Position numbers and translations under genes: made by a program. Below the pieces are notes generated by a model, which worked only from the letters and a program-made list of their open reading frames with translations, searched no databases and was not told the DNA's origin. A stretch of 64,000 nucleotides of DNA, taken from contig JAIEQF010000008.1 of the NCBI GenBank assembly GCA_019747895.1, forward strand, positions 1 to 64,000, given 5' to 3'. This DNA is from Chthoniobacterales bacterium (GTDB lineage Bacteria > Verrucomicrobiota > Verrucomicrobiia > Chthoniobacterales > UBA6821). Below, piece by piece: positions 1-8,146 of the stretch (its first letter is position 1; every line of letters begins with the position of its first letter).

Positions 1-3
1 TTC

Positions 4-75
4 GGGTTGGTAGCTCAATGGTAGAGCAGTGCCCTTTTAAGGCATTGGTTGAGGGTTCGAGTCCCTCCCAACCCA
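4..75 (+). tRNA. tRNA-Lys (anticodon UUU)
   Basis: A full cloverleaf can be drawn. The 7-bp acceptor stem is GGGTTGG/CCAACCC. The D stem is GCTC/GAGC. The anticodon stem GTGCC/GGCAT carries loop CTTTTAA, giving anticodon TTT. The T arm is GAGGG-TTCGAGT-CCCTC, and the discriminator base is A. The 3' CCA is not encoded, since the discriminator is followed by GGT. The length is 72 nt. Confidence 0.95.
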
Positions 76-96
76 GGTCGTTGCGATAAAAAATGA

Positions 97-283
97 TTCA
101 CAGGGATGGAAGAGGAATAAGAAAAAGAATTCGCAGGGATGGAAGGGATACTGAAAAATAACCTTTCTAAGTTTTATCTTTTAAATTACCTCTCAATAAA
201 TTTCGGTGATACTTTTAAAAAATTATTTTAAATTTACTGGAAATTCTTTTATCCCTTCCATCGTTTCTATCCCTGTGAATTTC
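97..283. repeat. Fold-back repeat, 'CACAGGGATGGAAG' family
   Basis: The left part contains two degenerate copies of TTCACAGGGATGGAAG (97-112 and about 130-150). The right arm (251-283) is the inverted form, ATCCCTTCCATCG followed by TCTATCCCTGTGAA. The AT-rich middle is about 100 nt. The same word with the same inverted arrangement returns at 28356-28522, and partial copies lie near 24533 and 31311. The repeat occupies most of the gap between the tRNA and the PilC-like gene. Confidence 0.8.
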
Positions 284-306
284 TTTTCTTTTATTTCTTA
301 ATTGGC

Positions 307-1548
307 ATGGGAACTTTTCACTATCGAGCTTCCGAGACCTCTGGTCATCAAGTCAGCGGGACGCTGGAAGCAGCTTCTCCCAATGAAGCTTACCGCTTGC
401 TTCGGGAACGTGGCCTACAACCAAGTTTTGTAAAAGGGGATGGAAGCACGGATACTGGAATTAAGAAAAAAGAGGCAACGCCGTCTGCTCAGAAACTTTC
501 TCTCACGCGACTCAACACAGTACAACTTCTTTTTTTTACGGAGGAATTAGCAGAGCTCTTGGAAGCAGGCTTGCAGTTAGAAGGAGCGCTCAAGGTCATT
601 GAGCAACGCCAGGAAAAATCAGGCGTTAGGGATGTTGCTGCGCTCTTACGTTCTAAAGTTCGCGAAGGAATTCGTTTTTCTCAAGCGCTTCGCGAGTGTG
701 GTGAATCGTTTGATCCACTCTATTGCAATTTGGTAGCAGCTGGAGAGGCGAGTGGTGCCTTGCCTCAAATTTTAAAAAAGCAGTGCGCTCATTTGGAAAT
801 GGTGCGAGACCTTCGCGGCAAAGTAACTTCTTCCTTGGTTTATCCCAGTATCGTTTTTACATCGGCTCTTGTTTTGATGTTTGTTTTCCTAACATTTTTA
901 GTGCCGCAGCTCTCAGTGCTCTTGAGCAAGTCAGGACAAAAGCTTCCAACAATTACGCAATGCTTGATTAACGTGAGTGAATTTTGTGGGCATTGGTGGT
1001 GGGCGATCATAGCAGTCGTTGGAGCAACAATCATGGGAGCAAAATTAGCAGTCCAAACGCCGACTGGAAAAGCCTGGTGGAATCGGACGCTGCTTGAGAT
1101 TCCTATTGTTGGGCCGGTCTTGAAAACAACATTTCTTGCAGAACTTTTGCAAACGCTGGCCACGCTTGTCGCTAATGGAGTGACCATTTTAACAGGTTTG
1201 CAGCTTCTTCAGGGAGCAACGGGAAATGTTTTTTTAAGGCATCTCCTTTTTCAAATTACAGCATTGGTGAGTGAGGGGAGTAGCCTGGCTAGCGCTATGA
1301 AGCGGGTCGGTTTTTTTCCGCCGGTCTTGATTGATATTTTGGGTGTTGGAGAACAGACCGGAGATATTGCGGGGGCTCTTTCTCGTGCAGCAAAACGTTA
1401 TGACCGGGAACTCTCGTCTAAAATTGGCCATCTTACCACGCTGATTCAGCCAGCAGTGATTCTCATGGTTGCTATTTTTGTGGGTGTTATTGCTTACTCG
1501 ATGATTGCTGGAATTCTCACGAGTGTGAATGCGCTCAAAGCGCGTTAG
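307..1548 (+). CDS. Type II secretion / type IV pilus inner-membrane platform protein (GspF/PilC family)
   Basis: The 413-residue protein has the family's two-repeat layout. A soluble N-terminal region is followed by a first T2SSF domain (about 70-195, beginning FTEELAELLEAGL), two hydrophobic segments near 180-205 and 230-250, a second T2SSF domain (about 270-395, LLQTLATLVANGVTIL) and a final hydrophobic segment near 380-405. Such proteins sit in the inner membrane and couple the assembly ATPase to pilin or pseudopilin extrusion. No ATPase or pilin gene is adjacent, so pilus and secretion-system use cannot be told apart. The ATG has no Shine-Dalgarno sequence. Length is normal for the family. 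Confidence 0.92.
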   Translation: MGTFHYRASETSGHQVSGTLEAASPNEAYRLLRERGLQPSFVKGDGSTDTGIKKKEATPSAQKLSLTRLNTVQLLFFTEELAELLEAGLQLEGALKVIEQRQEKSGVRDVAALLRSKVREGIRFSQALRECGESFDPLYCNLVAAGEASGALPQILKKQCAHLEMVRDLRGKVTSSLVYPSIVFTSALVLMFVFLTFLVPQLSVLLSKSGQKLPTITQCLINVSEFCGHWWWAIIAVVGATIMGAKLAVQTPTGKAWWNRTLLEIPIVGPVLKTTFLAELLQTLATLVANGVTILTGLQLLQGATGNVFLRHLLFQITALVSEGSSLASAMKRVGFFPPVLIDILGVGEQTGDIAGALSRAAKRYDRELSSKIGHLTTLIQPAVILMVAIFVGVIAYSMIAGILTSVNALKAR

Positions 1549-1610
1549 CGTAGATCGAAAGCGCTGTTTCAAAGTTGCTGGTTTTCTTTGCTTGATAACA
1601 TTAATTGCGC

Positions 1611-1740
1611 TGCAATAGTTTGAGTGCTGCTAGTTTGAGTTTGAGTTCTCTGCCCGCTTCGCGTTTTATTTACAATGATTGCCGCGTAGCGGCCTAGGTG
1701 ACTCTGACTCAAACTCAAACTACAGTACTCAAACTGCGGC
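1611..1740. repeat. Fold-back repeat with TTTGAG-word arms
   Basis: The left arm holds TAGTTTGAGTGCTG then TAGTTTGAGTTTGAGT. The right arm holds the complementary ACTCAAACTCAAACTA then GTACTCAAACTGC. The loop (about 1647-1700) contains smaller GC-rich hairpins such as GCCGC..GCGGC. It fills the gap between the PilC-like gene and the decarboxylase. The arms are built from a short word repeated in tandem, like other fold-backs in this window but with a different word. Confidence 0.75.
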
Positions 1741-1804
1741 TGAGCAGTTTTAGGTACCAAACAAAAATAAAAAGTCTTTTCAATAATCGCATCCATACAA
1801 AAAT

Positions 1805-3622
1805 ATGCCCACCGTCGCCCAATATGTTGCAGAACGTTTTGTTGCTCTCGGTATCAAGCATGTCTTTGGTGTTCCTGGCGATTATTCTTTTCCTGTCGAT
1901 AATGCGTTGGAAAAAGTGATGACGTGGGTTGGTTGTGCCAATGAGTTAAATGCAGGTTATGCAGCCGATGGTTATGCAAGATCTCATGGTGCAGCCTTGC
2001 TCTGCACGACTTATGGTGTTGGAGAGTTAAGTGCGCTCAATGCGATGATGGGATCGCTGGCAGAACGAGTTCCTGTTTTTCATTTAGTGGGAGTTCCTAG
2101 TCACCGCTTGCACCGCTCTCATCAACCGCTGCACCACTCTCTTGGAGATGGAGAACTTCATCGATTTTTTGAAATCTCTGCAGCGGCAGCGTGCGTGAGT
2201 GCTTTTTTAACGCCAGAAAATGTTGTGGTAGAGCTGGAGCGTGTTATTCACACAGCGCTGCTCGAGCAACGTCCAGCCTATCTCGTCGTGCCGGGTGATT
2301 ATGCCTTGATGGAAGTGATGGGGGAAGACTTCTTTGAAAACTCTACTTCTGACGCGAATTGCGTCGTCGCTCCGGTGCTCGCGTCATCGAGTATTAGCTA
2401 TACACTCAGCCGCTGTGCGACGGAGGCTCCTGGCACTTCATCGCCAGAAGCGAGTTTTGAAAGAAGTCTAATCTCCAAGAAAAAATCGCTTCCTGTCAGT
2501 GATCAGTGCGAGCTGGCTGCAGCAACCAAGGAAATCGTTGAGCGACTTGCTGTCGCAAAAACCCCGATCATCCTTCCTGCTGTTACGCTTGCTCGCTATG
2601 GATTAGAAAAAGAATTCGAAACATTGTTGAATGTTTCAGGGATTCCCTATGCAACGATGTTGATGGATAAAGCCGTGATCTCAGAATCGCATCCCAACTA
2701 TCTTGGTATGTATCGTGGCGCCGCCTCAGAAGCCTCTGTTAAAGAGGCAGTGGAGTCGGCGGATCTTATTCTAAATGTCGGTGGTGCTCTCTTTACGGAT
2801 CTTGGGACGGGCTTTTTTTCTCATGAAATAAAATCAGAGAAGATGATCACCATGGCGCCAAACTTTGTTGAAATGGCGATTTCGAATAATGACCAGCTAA
2901 AAAATTATAGTCCCGTGGCGCTGCAAGATTTGTTGGCGGCCTTGAACAAAGCTTTTCAAGAGGGCCTCATTGAAAAAAAGAAAAAAATTGTTTCTTCAAC
3001 TTTTCCGATCACAAGAGCATTGGGAAAATCAGAAGATCATGTTACTAACGAATCCTTCTATGCTCGGATGTCGCGATTTTTACAACCGAACGATCAAGTG
3101 GTCGTTGAGTCAGGATTTTGTATGTTGGAAATGGCCTCGATCAAACTTCCTGCTGGCGCTCGTTACTATCATCAAAGCTTGTGGGGGTCTATTGGGTGGG
3201 CTACTCCGGCTACGTTGGGAGTCGCTATTTCTAAGCCAGAGACTCGTGTCGTCTTGGTTACAGGAGATGGATCTCATCAATTCACAGCCAACGAACTTGG
3301 CACTATGAGTCGTTATCGAGTGAAACCAATCATTTTTATTATGAATGATGGCGTATATGCGATTGAGGAATTTCTTGATCAAAACAAAGGGCACCTTTAT
3401 AACAAACTAGCTCCTTGGTCTTATGCTAAGCTTCCACAAGTCATGGGGTGCCATGATTGGCTGACGATGCAGATAAGAACTAATGAAGAACTTGATCAAG
3501 CGCTTGTAAAGGCGTCTCAATGTGAGAGTGCCTGTTATTTTGAAATCTTACTCGGATCCCACTTGCGGCCGCCAGCCCCAGAATCTATGACCAAAGCTTT
3601 TTATCAAAACGTTCCAAATTAA
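1805..3622 (+). CDS. Thiamine-diphosphate 2-oxoacid decarboxylase (pyruvate/indolepyruvate/branched-chain type) with in-frame repeat insertion
   Basis: This is a non-oxidative decarboxylase of 2-oxoacids to aldehydes. The catalytic Glu is E47 (CANELNAGYAADGYAR), the paired histidines are H110/H111 (LHHSLGDG), and the ThDP/Mg motif starts at GDG 487-489 and runs to MNDG about 25 residues later. The 605 residues exceed the usual 550-570. The excess is explained by a 144-bp palindromic element (2326-2469) encoding about residues 175-222, between the N-terminal PYR domain and the middle domain. The next gene, 20 bp downstream, is leucine dehydrogenase, which favours branched-chain 2-oxoacids as substrates. 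That is inference: pyruvate and indolepyruvate remain possible. Catalytic motifs are intact, so activity may be retained. Confidence 0.88.
   Translation: MPTVAQYVAERFVALGIKHVFGVPGDYSFPVDNALEKVMTWVGCANELNAGYAADGYARSHGAALLCTTYGVGELSALNAMMGSLAERVPVFHLVGVPSHRLHRSHQPLHHSLGDGELHRFFEISAAAACVSAFLTPENVVVELERVIHTALLEQRPAYLVVPGDYALMEVMGEDFFENSTSDANCVVAPVLASSSISYTLSRCATEAPGTSSPEASFERSLISKKKSLPVSDQCELAAATKEIVERLAVAKTPIILPAVTLARYGLEKEFETLLNVSGIPYATMLMDKAVISESHPNYLGMYRGAASEASVKEAVESADLILNVGGALFTDLGTGFFSHEIKSEKMITMAPNFVEMAISNNDQLKNYSPVALQDLLAALNKAFQEGLIEKKKKIVSSTFPITRALGKSEDHVTNESFYARMSRFLQPNDQVVVESGFCMLEMASIKLPAGARYYHQSLWGSIGWATPATLGVAISKPETRVVLVTGDGSHQFTANELGTMSRYRVKPIIFIMNDGVYAIEEFLDQNKGHLYNKLAPWSYAKLPQVMGCHDWLTMQIRTNEELDQALVKASQCESACYFEILLGSHLRPPAPESMTKAFYQNVPN
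2326..2469. repeat. 144-bp protein-coding palindromic element, copy 1 (in the decarboxylase)
   Basis: The element starts AGACTTCTTT and ends AAAGAAGTCT. The first ~30 nt pair almost perfectly with the last ~30, and a central GAGTATTAGCTATACACTC forms the tip. Aligned without gaps to 14509-14652 the central part is about 90% identical. Both copies are 144 bp (48 codons) and enter at codon position 3, so the same peptide frame is read: PVLASSSI, YTLSRCA and EAPGT appear in both. The arm ends differ between copies but stay self-complementary. No target duplication is visible. Confidence 0.93.
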
Positions 3623-3642
3623 TTTCATCCTTCTTCCTCCTT

Positions 3643-4698
3643 ATGCAATTCTTTAACAACAGTGCTTTTAATAAACATGAACAAGTTTCTTTTTTCTATG
3701 ATCAAGCTACGGGATTAAAAGCCATCGTCGCCATTCATAATACCAATCTGGGGCCAGCTCTAGGAGGGTGTCGTATGTGGGATTATGCAAGTGATGAAGA
3801 TGCGCTTTGTGATGTTCTGCGTCTTTCTCAAGGAATGACCTACAAAGCAGCTCTGGCAGGCCTTCCGCTTGGAGGAGGAAAATCTGTTATCATCGGTGAC
3901 CCTAAGAAAATAAAATCAGAGGTATTGATGAAAAGCATGGGTAAAGCAGTGGAATCACTCGGAGGAAAATATATTATTGCTGAAGATGTTGGCACGAGTG
4001 TTGAGGACATGAACCAAATGAGTGAGACGTGCAATCATGTCTCAGGACTTTTGAAAAACAATGAGGGTTCTGGAGATCCTTCGCCCGTAACGGCTCATGG
4101 CGTTTTTGTTGGCATCAAATCGGCAGTTCAATATCGGCTGCAACGTGAAGATCTCCGCGGCCTGAAGATTGCGTTGCAAGGCCTCGGTCATGTTGGCTTT
4201 CACCTTTGTGAATTGCTGCATAACGAAGGTGCAAATTTATTTGTTACTGATGTTGATCAAGAAAAAACAAACGCAGCTGTTGAAAAATTTGGAGCAACTG
4301 CTGTTGGACTTGAAGAAATCTATGATGTTGAAGCCGATGTTTTTTCTCCCTGTGCTTTAGGTGCTGTGATTAATGACGAAACAATAAAGCGTCTCAAAGT
4401 GAAGATTGTTGCAGGAGCTTCGAATAACCAGCTTGCTGAAGTGCGTCACGGACAAATGCTCGCTGAATATAACATTCTCTACGCTCCTGATTATGCGATC
4501 AACGTTGGTGGCCTCATCAGTGTCTACTATGAATATGCTGCCCGCTATCAAGGCATCGAATTTAGCCGAGAAAATGTTTTTGCTCATACCGACAAGCTTA
4601 AAGCGACCTTGGAAAATATTTTTTCTTATGCGGAGCAACATAAGATTTCTACATCTGCAGCCGCTGATATTATTGCTGAGAAAATATTCCAACATTGA
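3643..4698 (+). CDS. Leucine dehydrogenase (Glu/Leu/Phe/Val dehydrogenase family)
   Basis: NAD-dependent oxidative deamination of branched-chain amino acids to 2-oxoacids. The 351-residue length matches leucine and phenylalanine dehydrogenases. The substrate-binding domain shows GPALGGCRMW and the lysines K68 (GMTYKAALAG) and K80 (LPLGGGKSVI). The Rossmann nucleotide site is ALQGLGHVGFHL near residue 180. It follows the 2-oxoacid decarboxylase closely and its last codon overlaps the next start, so the three genes are probably one transcript. With the LIV transporter at 27.6-33.4 kb it outlines import, deamination and decarboxylation of Leu/Ile/Val. A phenylalanine or valine preference cannot be excluded. 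Confidence 0.88.
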   Translation: MQFFNNSAFNKHEQVSFFYDQATGLKAIVAIHNTNLGPALGGCRMWDYASDEDALCDVLRLSQGMTYKAALAGLPLGGGKSVIIGDPKKIKSEVLMKSMGKAVESLGGKYIIAEDVGTSVEDMNQMSETCNHVSGLLKNNEGSGDPSPVTAHGVFVGIKSAVQYRLQREDLRGLKIALQGLGHVGFHLCELLHNEGANLFVTDVDQEKTNAAVEKFGATAVGLEEIYDVEADVFSPCALGAVINDETIKRLKVKIVAGASNNQLAEVRHGQMLAEYNILYAPDYAINVGGLISVYYEYAARYQGIEFSRENVFAHTDKLKATLENIFSYAEQHKISTSAAADIIAEKIFQH

Positions 4699-5786
4699 AA
4701 AATCTCATTCACTCCAAAGAAAAAACCGATCTCGAGCCAATCGTTTCTGTCGAAGTTCGCGATATAGCATTTGGCGGAGCCGGTGTTGGGCATGTTGATG
4801 GCGTAGCGTGTTTCATCAAAGGTGTCATTGATGGAGAGACGGTGAGTGGAAATGTCACTCGAGCAAAGGCACGCTTTATGGAGGCTGATCTTGTTGCGGT
4901 CCTCCAACCTTCGCCATATCGTGTGGAAGCGCCATGTCCTTATTTTCTGAAGTGCGGAGGATGTTCCTATCAGCACATTGATTATCCCCATCAACTGAAA
5001 ATCAAAGAGCAGCAGCTTCGTGAAGCGCTGCGACGTATTGGTGCGATCCAAGATCCACCGGTCCGGTCTATCATTCCTTCACCAGAGCCATTTCATTATC
5101 GTAATCGTATTACGGTCCATGTGAAGGAAGGTGCTCTCGGTTTTTTTGCTGAAAAAAGTAGAGAAGTTGTCGAAATTGATCAGTGTTTACTTGCCTCGCA
5201 AGAAGTTAATCAAGCGCTGCAGCAATTGCGATCGCAGCGTCCTCTTAATGGAAACTATCTTTTGGGAGAAAAGGAAAGCTATGGTGGCTTTCGGCAAGTA
5301 AACAATGTCGTTGCGCAGCTTTTACTAAATGAAGTGATTCGTCTAGCTGGTTCGGGCGAGTTGCTTGTTGATGCTTATTGTGGAGCCGGATTTTTTTCTC
5401 ATGGATTGCGGCAGTCGTTTGAAAAAGTTATTGGGATAGAACGCTCTCGAGGCTCTATTTCATTAGCATGCCGAGAGGCCCAAGAAAATGAAAAGTTTTT
5501 AGAGGGGGCGGTAGAGGAAATGCTTCCTGATGCATTAGCGTGTGGCTTGTCTTCTGAGAGCGTTCTTATTTTGGATCCTCCTTCTGAAGGGCTTTCAGAG
5601 CTCGTAAGTGCTGCTATTCTGAGAACGCCACCGCAAAAAATTATTTACGTTTCCTGTAACCCTGCCACCTTAGCGCGTGATTTGAAGCGTCTAGGCAGTC
5701 ATTATCAACTTCAAGAATCAACGCCCCTTGATATGTTTCCTCAGACAGCAGAGATAGAATCAATTTCTGTTTTAGTTCCTCGATAA
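4695..5786 (+). CDS. RNA m5U methyltransferase, RlmD/TrmA (RumA) family
   Basis: SAM-dependent C5 methylation of uridine in 23S rRNA or tRNA. An N-terminal TRAM-like domain (about 15-70) precedes a Fe-S type cysteine cluster (CPYFLKCGGCSY). The Rossmann motif is VDAYCGAGFFS, followed by LDPPSEG and the catalytic-cysteine loop YVSCNPATLARDL. The usual motif is DPPRxG; here the Arg is Ser, a small deviation. The likely start is TTG at 4695, overlapping the leucine dehydrogenase stop; no ATG fits the N-terminal domain. At 363 residues it is shorter than E. coli RlmD (about 430), so the exact target uridine is uncertain. Confidence 0.85.
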   Translation: MKNLIHSKEKTDLEPIVSVEVRDIAFGGAGVGHVDGVACFIKGVIDGETVSGNVTRAKARFMEADLVAVLQPSPYRVEAPCPYFLKCGGCSYQHIDYPHQLKIKEQQLREALRRIGAIQDPPVRSIIPSPEPFHYRNRITVHVKEGALGFFAEKSREVVEIDQCLLASQEVNQALQQLRSQRPLNGNYLLGEKESYGGFRQVNNVVAQLLLNEVIRLAGSGELLVDAYCGAGFFSHGLRQSFEKVIGIERSRGSISLACREAQENEKFLEGAVEEMLPDALACGLSSESVLILDPPSEGLSELVSAAILRTPPQKIIYVSCNPATLARDLKRLGSHYQLQESTPLDMFPQTAEIESISVLVPR

Positions 5787-5790
5787 AAAC

Positions 5791-5842
5791 GTCATTCCTG
5801 CGGAGACGCAGAAAGGAACTACATCCCCGCGAAGGCGGGGAC
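5791..5842. repeat. REP-like 'GTCATTCCTGCG' hairpins
   Basis: Two adjacent small hairpins lie after the methyltransferase: TTCCTGCG..CGCAGAAAGGAA and a perfect CCCCGC-GAAG-GCGGGG at 5825-5840. The word GTCATTCC recurs in hairpins at 46570-46595 and 50046-50211. It may serve as a terminator for the operon ending at 5786, though no T-run follows. Confidence 0.6.
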
Positions 5843-5909
5843 CCATACTAGACCCTCCTACATGAACATTGAGAACCAACTATAAATTTGTTATCCTAAT
5901 CACCCACCT

Positions 5910-6809
5910 ATGCCCTTCATCAACTTAGCCGGTTATCAATTTACTCCTCTTGAAAATCTTCTGCCGCTCCAAGAAGAATTAAAATCACTCTGCCTTCAGT
6001 TAGAAATGAAGGGAACGATTTTATTGGCGGAGGAGGGGATTAATTTTTTTGTGGCTGGAACGCGCAAAGCCTCAGATAACTTGATGGCGAGGCTGAGAGA
6101 AATTCGCGGTCTCGCAAACCTCAAGGCCAAAGAGAGTGAGAGTCAGGAGCAGCCGTTTCGTCGGATGTTTGTGAAAATTAAAAAAGAAATTATTTCTTTT
6201 GGCATTGAAGGGATTAATCCAGCGTTGGCTCCTTCTCCAAAAATTGCGCCAAAAGTTTTAAAGGAATGGTTGGATGCAGGAAAACCAATCACGTTGTTGG
6301 ATACGCGCAATGATTATGAGATCAAGATGGGAACCTTTCGGGGAGCTATTCCACCAAGAATCAATCATTTTCGAGATTTTCCTGAAGCCGTAAAAAAATT
6401 ACCCGAGCAACTTAAAGAGGAACCGGTGGTGATGTTTTGTACGGGAGGAATTAGATGTGAGAAAGCTGGACCTTTTATGGAGCGAGAAGGATTTAAAAAA
6501 ATTTTTCAGCTAGAGGGAGGAATTCTCGATTATTTTAAAGAATGTGGTGGCGCTCATTATGACGGAGAGTGTTTTGTTTTTGATAGACGCGTCGGCGTCG
6601 ATGCCGCTTTGCAAGAGACCTCTTCCGAAATGTGCTTTGCTTGTCAAATGCCATTGACCTTCGAGGATCAGCGTCATCCTCACTATGAGATAGAAAAAAG
6701 TTGTCCCCATTGTTTTGGTCGGGAAAAAAAAGAAAAAATTCCTAAGCCGCGCAAAAGTCGCAAGCTAAAAAAGGAGCTCCATGAGCGAAGCAGCATCTCG
6801 TCTTTGTAG
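5910..6809 (+). CDS. trhO: tRNA uridine(34) hydroxylase, rhodanese-related (TrhO/YceA family)
   Basis: Oxygen-dependent hydroxylase making 5-hydroxyuridine at tRNA position 34. A ferredoxin-like N-terminal domain (1-90, KGTILLAEEGINFFVAG) leads to a rhodanese domain (about 125-220) with the active-site cysteine C177 in FCTGGIRCEKAG. A cysteine-rich C-terminal tail (CFACQMPL, SCPHCFG) may bind metal, and the last 30 residues are strongly basic. Length (299) is typical. The ATG lies 29 bp upstream of the stop of this gene for the following YkgJ-like protein, so the two are translationally coupled. Confidence 0.9.
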   Translation: MPFINLAGYQFTPLENLLPLQEELKSLCLQLEMKGTILLAEEGINFFVAGTRKASDNLMARLREIRGLANLKAKESESQEQPFRRMFVKIKKEIISFGIEGINPALAPSPKIAPKVLKEWLDAGKPITLLDTRNDYEIKMGTFRGAIPPRINHFRDFPEAVKKLPEQLKEEPVVMFCTGGIRCEKAGPFMEREGFKKIFQLEGGILDYFKECGGAHYDGECFVFDRRVGVDAALQETSSEMCFACQMPLTFEDQRHPHYEIEKSCPHCFGREKKEKIPKPRKSRKLKKELHERSSISSL

Positions 6810-7290
6810 AGCTTGTGGTCTCTGTTGCGATGGGAGCCTGTTTCCTAACGTGCAACTACAGCCTGCAGACTCAGCGCAAGCACTCAAGGCGCTGGGGCTT
6901 CGTGTTCAGCATAAAAAAAAATACGATTTTTTTGATCAGCCTTGTTCTGCTTTTAAAAATAAGTGCTGCTCGATTTACCAAGAACGTCCTGTGCGTTGCC
7001 GTGCCTTTGAATGTCAGCAATTAAAACGTCTGGCGCAAGGAGAGACGAGGGAAGAGGATGCTTTAAAAAAGATTGAAGAAGCTCAGAGTATGATTGATGT
7101 GATTAAAAAATTGTTTTATCGTTTGGGTCCTACCAATCCTAGAAAGCCGCTGCTTCAACAATATCAACAAATTATTGCAGATCCCATAAACCCGGCTTTA
7201 GATAAAAAAGTTGTTGAAGAGAGGATGCAGCTCGACGAGGCTCTATCAAATCTCAATGAATTTCTCAACCAAGAATTCCGCTGTGCGTAA
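6781..7290 (+). CDS. YkgJ-type cysteine cluster protein
   Basis: The 169-residue protein carries the YkgJ/YcgN-like cysteine arrangement: CRACGLCCDG at the N-terminus, then CSAFKNKCCSIYQERPVRCRAFEC around residues 55-78, expected to bind zinc or an Fe-S cluster. The biochemical function of this family is unknown. It has one of the few good ribosome-binding sites in the window (AAGGAG about 7 nt before the ATG). It overlaps the hydroxylase upstream and the phosphatase downstream, which suggests one transcript. Confidence 0.85.
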   Translation: MSEAASRLCRACGLCCDGSLFPNVQLQPADSAQALKALGLRVQHKKKYDFFDQPCSAFKNKCCSIYQERPVRCRAFECQQLKRLAQGETREEDALKKIEEAQSMIDVIKKLFYRLGPTNPRKPLLQQYQQIIADPINPALDKKVVEERMQLDEALSNLNEFLNQEFRCA

Positions 7291-8101
7291 AAAACTCTCT
7301 ATTTTATATCGTTTCCTAGCCTCTCATAGGAGAGATTGTGCATTTCTTTTTTTGCTCTTGTTAACACTGATCTCGTTGCAACGAGCTTCTTCCATTCCCA
7401 AAACAAATTTTTTAAATATTCGAGCCTTGAATGTTACCGAGGTTCTACCTGAGCCGCCCCATGATACCCCCAGCAAAGAAAAAGATATTTTCTTTTTAAA
7501 AGAGGCTATGTCAACACGGACCAAGCAACAGGTAGTTCGTGCTCAGGAAGCGAGTGCTGATAGTGTTTTTGATTTTGAAAAAGCCATTGGTTCTGATTTC
7601 AATGAAAAAAACCTTCCAGAAACAGCGGCTCTTTTTAAAAAAGTGACGCATGATGCCAAAGTGGCCATCGTCGCAGCAAAAGATATTTTTCAGAGAAAAC
7701 GTCCTTTTACTTGGAGGGATGCTGGTGGAGCACTAGCAAAAAATGGGTACGCTTATCCTAGTGGGCATACGACGCGAGCTTTTTTGTGGGAGACATTATT
7801 AGTAGATCTTTTTCCAGAAAAAGGGGACGCAGTTAAGCAAGAGGCGCGGCAAAAGGCTTGGAACAGGGTTTTGTTGGGGCGCCACTATCCTGATGATGTG
7901 TATGGCGGAGAAATTTATGGAAGATATCTTGCTCAAGAATTTTTTAAGAACCCCAAGTTTCAAGAAGAATGGAAAAAAGTTCACGAAGAAGTTGATGGCT
8001 TTAAAAAGAAGAATCCCGCTGCATTTACTGAACTCCCTCCTTCCACGTCTTCAGCTGCTTCAACTTCTGTTTTAGACAAAGCACCCTTCTCACAGGAGTG
8101 A
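7256..8101 (+). CDS. Membrane-anchored PAP2-family acid phosphatase (paralog 1)
   Basis: Phosphatidic-acid-phosphatase/class A acid phosphatase fold. The signature is present in order: K..FQRKRP, YPSGHTTRAF, then NRVLLGRHYPDDV, where the third motif has Asn in place of the usual Ser. A single hydrophobic segment (about residues 32-46) could be an uncleaved anchor or signal, placing the enzyme outside the cytoplasm. The ATG at 7256 gives 281 residues and overlaps the YkgJ-like gene by 35 bp; an upstream ATG at 7211 would add 15 unlikely residues. The neighbouring gene at 8565 is a paralog. Substrate (phosphomonoester, nucleotide or lipid phosphate) is unknown. Confidence 0.85.
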   Translation: MNFSTKNSAVRKKLSILYRFLASHRRDCAFLFLLLLTLISLQRASSIPKTNFLNIRALNVTEVLPEPPHDTPSKEKDIFFLKEAMSTRTKQQVVRAQEASADSVFDFEKAIGSDFNEKNLPETAALFKKVTHDAKVAIVAAKDIFQRKRPFTWRDAGGALAKNGYAYPSGHTTRAFLWETLLVDLFPEKGDAVKQEARQKAWNRVLLGRHYPDDVYGGEIYGRYLAQEFFKNPKFQEEWKKVHEEVDGFKKKNPAAFTELPPSTSSAASTSVLDKAPFSQE

Positions 8102-8146
8102 TCTCCAGTCATTGGTAACATCAATTAGTAGCAATAATGTTCACTA

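Noticed and set aside
1569-1796. Minus-strand frame between the PilC-like gene and the decarboxylase
   Set aside because: It is a translation of the TTTGAG fold-back arms (repeated Gln/Thr and Ser), not a gene.
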